Under the pieces are notes generated by a model. That model searched no databases and was not told the origin of the DNA. It saw only the letters and a program-made list of their open reading frames with translations. This document shows positions 7,035 to 10,285 of a stretch of DNA of 10,285 nt, piece after piece. The number at the start of each line of letters is the position of its first letter. The first letter of the stretch is position 1. The stretch comes from Erysipelotrichaceae bacterium (GTDB taxonomy: Bacteria > Bacillota_I > Bacilli_A > Erysipelotrichales > Erysipelotrichaceae): contig JANJWY010000064.1 of NCBI GenBank assembly GCA_024709285.1, positions 1 through 10,285 of the forward strand, in the 5' to 3' direction. Both the position numbers and the translations under genes were made by a program.

Positions 7035-7070
7035 AAAATAAAACCAAACGATGTCTGATTCACCGTTTGG
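7035..7070 (-). terminator. Rho-independent terminator of the oxidase gene
   Basis: The transcript stem CCAAACGGUG/CAUCGUUUGG (10 bp with one G-U pair) has a 7-nt loop and is followed by UUUUAUUUU. It lies 9 nt after the oxidase stop codon. Confidence 0.85.
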
Positions 7071-7079
7071 CCGGATACT

Positions 7080-8102
7080 TTAGAAATGTACGTTGACGCA
7101 GCTGCGCCGGATATCTTGCACGGTGATGCATCCGGTCATCCGCATGCACTCCTTAAACTCTTCGATCAGTTTAGCGGCATAAAGAGCCACACCCTCCTGC
7201 AATCCGCCAATGGCCATATGGCTGAAAGGCCGTCCGATCAATACCGCATCTGCCCCTAAGGCTAACGCTTTAAATACATCTGCCCCACTGCGGAAACCGC
7301 CATCAACAAACACTTTTACCCGCTTGTTAACGTAACGTGCGATTTTTTCAAGCACTTCAATGGTTGCGGCACAGTCATCCAATACTCTTCCGCCATGATT
7401 GGAAACGACGATGCCATCGGCACCGGCATCCATCGCAGCCTGTGCATCTTCAATCGTCATGACCCCTTTGACAATAAAAGGCACATTCGCATATTCTTTG
7501 ATCTTTTTCAGATCCTCCACGGTCTTATAAGCGACCGGGACCCCCATTTGCTTAAGTAAAATCAATCCTGCCGCATCAACATCCATGGCAATAGCCCTTG
7601 GTCTGCACGCCTTGACTTCACTCAGTTTCGAAAACACTTGATCCAACAGCCATGGTTTAATGGTCATAACCGCATGATCCGGTAGTTCTCTGTGAAGATT
7701 CAGCGGCATTTCAAAGGCTTCGCGATTGGCTCCATCTCCCAGAAAAGCCATCAGACCGGCTTGTTTACAGCCATGTCCCAACGCCTGAAGATATGTCATT
7801 TCATCCACGGAAGACCCGTAGTTGATTTTGACATTGGCAATCGGTGCGGCCATGATCGGTGCAGCCAGTTCTTTTCCGAAAAAGTCGAACGTACTGTTTA
7901 CCTCGGCATCTTCGCGTAATATCCGCATGTTCAGCGTTACATGTTTAAGCATGGCAATGTTGCGGACAAAGGAAGAGCCGCTCCCCTTGCCTCCGGGACC
8001 CGGCGTCCAGCCTCGGCAAGTCTCACCATTGCAAGACTTACACATTTTACAGATGCTCATATTGTTTTTGGCGGAAATCTTAATTTCTTCAAGTGTAGCC
8101 AT
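7080..8102 (-). CDS. FMN-dependent alpha-hydroxy-acid oxidase/dehydrogenase (lactate-oxidase-like) with N-terminal Cys cluster
   Basis: This 340-residue protein of the (S)-2-hydroxy-acid oxidase family should oxidise a 2-hydroxy acid, lactate being the usual candidate, to the 2-oxo acid using FMN. The TIM-barrel signature motifs are present: PIMAAPIAN (82-90), Lys212 in IVKGV, SNHGGR with catalytic His236 and Arg239, DGGFRSG (267-273) and ALGADAVLIGRPF (281-293). It is somewhat shorter than lactate oxidases (about 370) and lacks the usual N-terminal Tyr-containing segment. In its place is a cysteine cluster, C18-x2-C21-x2-C24-x4-C29, then a glycine-rich stretch. I recall similar cysteine-bearing members in clostridial genomes, but their metal or Fe-S content is not known to me. 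The start is supported by AAGGAG 5 nt upstream. It follows cstA after a hairpin terminator or attenuator. The exact substrate and electron acceptor are unknown. Confidence 0.88.
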   Translation of the reverse strand: MATLEEIKISAKNNMSICKMCKSCNGETCRGWTPGPGGKGSGSSFVRNIAMLKHVTLNMRILREDAEVNSTFDFFGKELAAPIMAAPIANVKINYGSSVDEMTYLQALGHGCKQAGLMAFLGDGANREAFEMPLNLHRELPDHAVMTIKPWLLDQVFSKLSEVKACRPRAIAMDVDAAGLILLKQMGVPVAYKTVEDLKKIKEYANVPFIVKGVMTIEDAQAAMDAGADGIVVSNHGGRVLDDCAATIEVLEKIARYVNKRVKVFVDGGFRSGADVFKALALGADAVLIGRPFSHMAIGGLQEGVALYAAKLIEEFKECMRMTGCITVQDIRRSCVNVHF

Positions 8103-8118
8103 GTTTTCTCCTTCTGTG

Positions 8119-8146
8119 AAAAAAGAAAGGCTGTCGCCAACCTTTC
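8119..8146 (-). terminator. Terminator or attenuator between cstA and the oxidase gene
   Basis: The transcript stem GAAAGGUUG/CAGCCUUUC (9 bp with one G-U pair), closed by a GCGA tetraloop, is followed by six U. It lies 24 nt after the cstA stop. The oxidase Shine-Dalgarno sequence starts only 5 nt after the U-tract. No promoter fits between, so partial read-through is the likely way the oxidase is expressed. Confidence 0.8.
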
Positions 8147-8170
8147 CTTGTGTATTAAGTTTTGACGAAA

Positions 8171-9598
8171 CTACTCTTTGACAGCGACCGGAGCTTTACC
8201 GCCGATAACGCCGGCTTTGAATAAGAACAAGCCCAAGCAAGCAGCTGCGAAGATTAATCCTGCCGGATAAGAAATCGCTGTAGACAGTTTGAATCCTTCC
8301 GGAGCTTGCAAGATGTATGTAAAGGTTACAGCACTCATAAATGTTGCCGGTGCAACTGCGATCCAGAAATTGGATTTTTGTTTAACTAAGTACATCGCAC
8401 CTGCCCAAAGAGCAATCATAGCCAATGTTTGGTTGGACCAAGAGAAGTAACGCCAGATGATGTTGAAATCAATTAATGTCAACAGATAACCGACACCCAG
8501 CAACGGAACAGCCAATAATAAACGTTTCGTATGTGATTTCTGTTCAAGACCGAACCAGTCAGCCAATGTCAGACGAGCGGAACGGAATGCGGTATCACCG
8601 GAAGTAATCGGACATGCGATAACACCGATCATAGCCAAGACACCACCGACAGGACCTAACAGTTTAAACGAGATATCATAAACGACACCGGCTTGTCCGC
8701 CATACTCTGCCAAAGCAGCAGCTAAACCACCGGTCGACTGATAGAATGCAACACCTGCAGCAGCCCAAACCAATGCGATTACACCTTCAGCAACCATCGC
8801 ACCATAGAATACGGAACGACCGTGTTTTTCTGAAGTTAAGCAACGTGCCATCATCGGTGATTGGGTAGCATGGAATCCGGAGATTGCTCCGCAAGCCACG
8901 GTAATAAACATCAACGGCCAAATCGGAAGACCTTTCGGATGCAAGTTAGCAAGTGTCAATTCTGCCATCGGGACACCTGTAAAAATGATACCGCCGCCAA
9001 TACCGATTGCCATGATCAGTAATGCAGCACCGAAAATCGGGTAAATACGACCGATCAACTGATCGATCGGAAGAATCGTAGCTAAGAAGTAGTAGACCAA
9101 CACAATGATCAACCAGACATTGCGGGTCATGAAATCAGGAGTCAATCTTGCCAATAAGCCAGCCGGACCGGTCATAAAGACAGTACCAACCAAAACCAAC
9201 AAGACCACTGAGAAGATACGCATGACAAATTTCATTTGCGGACCCAGGTAAATGCCAACGATTTCCGAAATGCTTGCGCCTTTGTGACGGATGGAAATCA
9301 TACCTGATAAGAAGTCATGAACAGCTCCGGCAAAAATCGTACCGAAAACGATCCACAAGAAGACGACCGGTCCCCATAAAGCACCGGCGATTGCGCCGAA
9401 GATCGGACCTAAACCAGCGATGTTGAGTAATTGAACCAAGAAGATTCTCCAAGTCTTCATCGGAACAAAGTCGACGCCATCGGCTAATTCAGCTGCCGGA
9501 GTCGGACGATCATCTGGACGGAATACTTTTTCAACGAGTACACCGTAAGTGAGGAAGCCAACCAGTAATAAGGCTAGTGCAACAAAAAATGTAATCAT
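8171..9598 (-). CDS. cstA: CstA/BtsT-family transporter (short form; pyruvate or peptide uptake)
   Basis: This is a 475-residue polytopic inner-membrane transporter of the carbon-starvation protein A family. E. coli members CstA and BtsT (YjiY) have been linked to peptide and pyruvate uptake. Family motifs are clear: NIAGLGPIFGAIAGALWGP (59-77), HDFLSGM (94-100), GFHATQSPMMARC (241-253), CPITSGDTAFRSARL (329-343) and WRYFSWSNQTLA (382-393). The hydrophobic pattern fits many membrane helices. It is shorter than E. coli CstA (about 700 residues), lacking much of the C-terminal extension, a form I regard as common in Bacillota. AAAAGGAGGAT 6 nt before the ATG supports the start. It is preceded by a TATAAT box and a cre site, and lies between a LytTR regulator gene and the oxidase, which favours pyruvate-type metabolism. 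The substrate itself cannot be read from the sequence. Confidence 0.93.
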   Translation of the reverse strand: MITFFVALALLLVGFLTYGVLVEKVFRPDDRPTPAAELADGVDFVPMKTWRIFLVQLLNIAGLGPIFGAIAGALWGPVVFLWIVFGTIFAGAVHDFLSGMISIRHKGASISEIVGIYLGPQMKFVMRIFSVVLLVLVGTVFMTGPAGLLARLTPDFMTRNVWLIIVLVYYFLATILPIDQLIGRIYPIFGAALLIMAIGIGGGIIFTGVPMAELTLANLHPKGLPIWPLMFITVACGAISGFHATQSPMMARCLTSEKHGRSVFYGAMVAEGVIALVWAAAGVAFYQSTGGLAAALAEYGGQAGVVYDISFKLLGPVGGVLAMIGVIACPITSGDTAFRSARLTLADWFGLEQKSHTKRLLLAVPLLGVGYLLTLIDFNIIWRYFSWSNQTLAMIALWAGAMYLVKQKSNFWIAVAPATFMSAVTFTYILQAPEGFKLSTAISYPAGLIFAAACLGLFLFKAGVIGGKAPVAVKE

Positions 9599-9628
9599 AA
9601 TTATCCTCCTTTTGAATTGGACACTCTA

Positions 9629-9657
9629 ATTATATATTTTGATGCTTTGATAACGCT
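9629..9657 (-). promoter_or_regulatory. Promoter of cstA
   Basis: The minus strand has a consensus -10 TATAAT (9629-9634). At 17 bp upstream the hexamer is AGCGTT (9652-9657), a poor -35. This suggests either activator dependence, for example on the LytTR regulator, or a weak basal promoter. It is 31 nt upstream of the ATG. Confidence 0.6.
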
Positions 9658-9661
9658 TTCA
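9648..9661 (-). promoter_or_regulatory. cre site (CcpA operator) over the cstA -35 region
   Basis: The minus strand reads TGAAAGCGTTATCA, matching all 14 positions of the cre consensus TGWAARCGYTWNCW. It covers the -35 position of the cstA promoter, where CcpA binding would normally repress. It implies carbon catabolite repression of cstA and, through read-through, of the oxidase gene. Confidence 0.75.
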
Positions 9662-9675
9662 TTTGTCCGAAATGT

Positions 9676-9707
9676 AAAAAAAACGGGATGAAATGCTCAA
9701 ATCCCGT
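9676..9707 (-). terminator. Rho-independent terminator of the response regulator gene
   Basis: The transcript stem ACGGGAU/AUCCCGU (7 bp, 11-nt loop) is followed by a run of eight U. It starts one base after the TAA stop of the LytTR gene, so cstA is a separate transcription unit. Confidence 0.85.
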
Positions 9708-9708
9708 C

Positions 9709-10285
9709 TTAAAATTCAAAAATCGCTTTTAACTGACTTACCTTCTGCCGGCTCACCGGAATGACCTGATTACTGAATCCGGTCAGTTTGATGCCTACGG
9801 TGTTATTAAACCAAGGAACGATTTCATTGATCATGTTCAAATTGACGATATAACTGCGCTGCACACGCATAAACCCATAGTTCTTCAGCCGTTCCTCCAA
9901 AATATCCAGACTCTGATGCGTCGTATACTCACCGCGCTTGGTATATACGACCGAATGCCGTTCAACCGGCGTAATATAGCAAATATCCGGAATATTCAAG
10001 ACGATGACTTTGTCATGACTGCTCACCGTCAGTTTTTCATTGGGACCCATAGCCAACGGCGTCAGCGGCTGTTTCTTCGTCATCCGCCCCAATGCCCGCA
10101 AAACATCTACCTTGCGAAACGGCTTCATTACATAATCAATGGCACTGACCGAAAAGGCATCGATGGCATAGTGCTCGTATGCTGTCTAAAAAACGATAGG
10201 AATGCATCCTTCCATTTTTTCTACGATGTGATTTCCGATATCAAGACCCGTTCCATCGGGCAGCTGAATATCTAAGAAAGCACCG
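9709..10285 (-). pseudogene. LytTR-family response regulator, 5' end beyond window, interrupted by in-frame TAG
   Basis: This is the C-terminal part of a LytR/AlgR-type two-component response regulator. Reading one frame from 10284, the receiver shows AFLDIQLPDGTGLD (phosphoacceptor Asp codon 10270-10272), then IPIVF, then TAG (10186-10188), then TAYEHYAIDAF and the conserved Lys of VMKPF. Both sides of the stop stay in the same frame, so it is a point change, not a frameshift. The DNA-binding LytTR domain follows, with RVQRSYIVNL and the typical ending VSRQKVSQLK. The ATG at 10128 opens a 139-codon frame, but it lies in the last receiver strand (YVMKPF) and has no Shine-Dalgarno sequence, so it is not a natural start. 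The gene precedes cstA, like BtsR/YpdB-type regulators of pyruvate transporters. The break may be a real mutation or a sequencing error. TAG is a normal stop in this genome, as it ends cstA, EIIA and HAD genes. Confidence 0.78.

Noticed and set aside
9709..10128. A stand-alone 139-residue LytTR protein starting at the ATG at 10128.
   Set aside because: The ATG lies in the last strand of the receiver domain (YVMKPF), has no Shine-Dalgarno sequence, and the receiver continues upstream in the same frame across a single TAG.
1..10285. tRNA, rRNA, CRISPR arrays, insertion sequences, phage genes, defence genes.
   Set aside because: I read both strands and saw no such genes, no regular repeat-spacer pattern and no transposase or integrase. 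This is a metabolic and cell-envelope region.

Overview
The window looks like a chromosomal segment of a low-to-moderate GC, Gram-positive bacterium of the Bacillota. The evidence is strong AGGAGG ribosome sites, sigma-A-like promoters, a sequence that fits the CcpA operator (cre) consensus at every position, an LtaS-type lipoteichoic acid synthase, a PRD/PTS activator and UlaA/UlaC-type PTS components. Stop codons TAA, TAG and TGA are all used conventionally. The order Erysipelotrichales is a guess from the overall mix and cannot be proven here. Every gene I accept lies on the minus strand, so transcription runs from right to left. No gene-free stretch exceeds about 140 bases.

Right block (about 10285 to 7035), a probable pyruvate/lactate module. 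A LytTR-type response regulator enters from the right edge and carries an in-frame TAG inside its receiver domain. A terminator follows. Then comes cstA, a CstA/BtsT-family transporter, with a TATAAT box and a cre site lying over its -35 region. A 9-bp hairpin with a U-tract separates cstA from an FMN-dependent alpha-hydroxy-acid (lactate-type) oxidase, which has an N-terminal cysteine cluster. The oxidase ends in its own terminator. By analogy with E. coli BtsSR/BtsT, the regulator plausibly sensed pyruvate or a related metabolite through a partner kinase, the transporter moves it, and the oxidase makes it from a 2-hydroxy acid.

Middle (about 6992 to 4945). A single-gene unit with its own promoter and strong terminator encodes a five-helix membrane protein with an extracellular LTA-synthase/sulfatase-fold domain.

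Left block (about 4935 to 1), an ascorbate-type PTS operon. A 687-residue PRD activator (HTH, PRD1, PRD2, EIIB, EIIA) overlaps by 11 bp a Cof-type HAD phosphatase that carries an unusual C-terminal pair of membrane helices. These are followed by a UlaC-type EIIA and a UlaA-type EIIC that runs off the left edge. No separate EIIB is visible; it may lie beyond the edge. The non-coding DNA here is unusually structured. Similar hairpins with compensating base changes sit about 30 nt upstream of both the EIIA and EIIC start codons. A second hairpin holds the EIIC Shine-Dalgarno sequence in its loop. An 11-bp motif is shared by the regions upstream of the regulator and of EIIA. These elements, the interrupted response regulator and the membrane-tailed HAD protein are the most interesting parts of the window.
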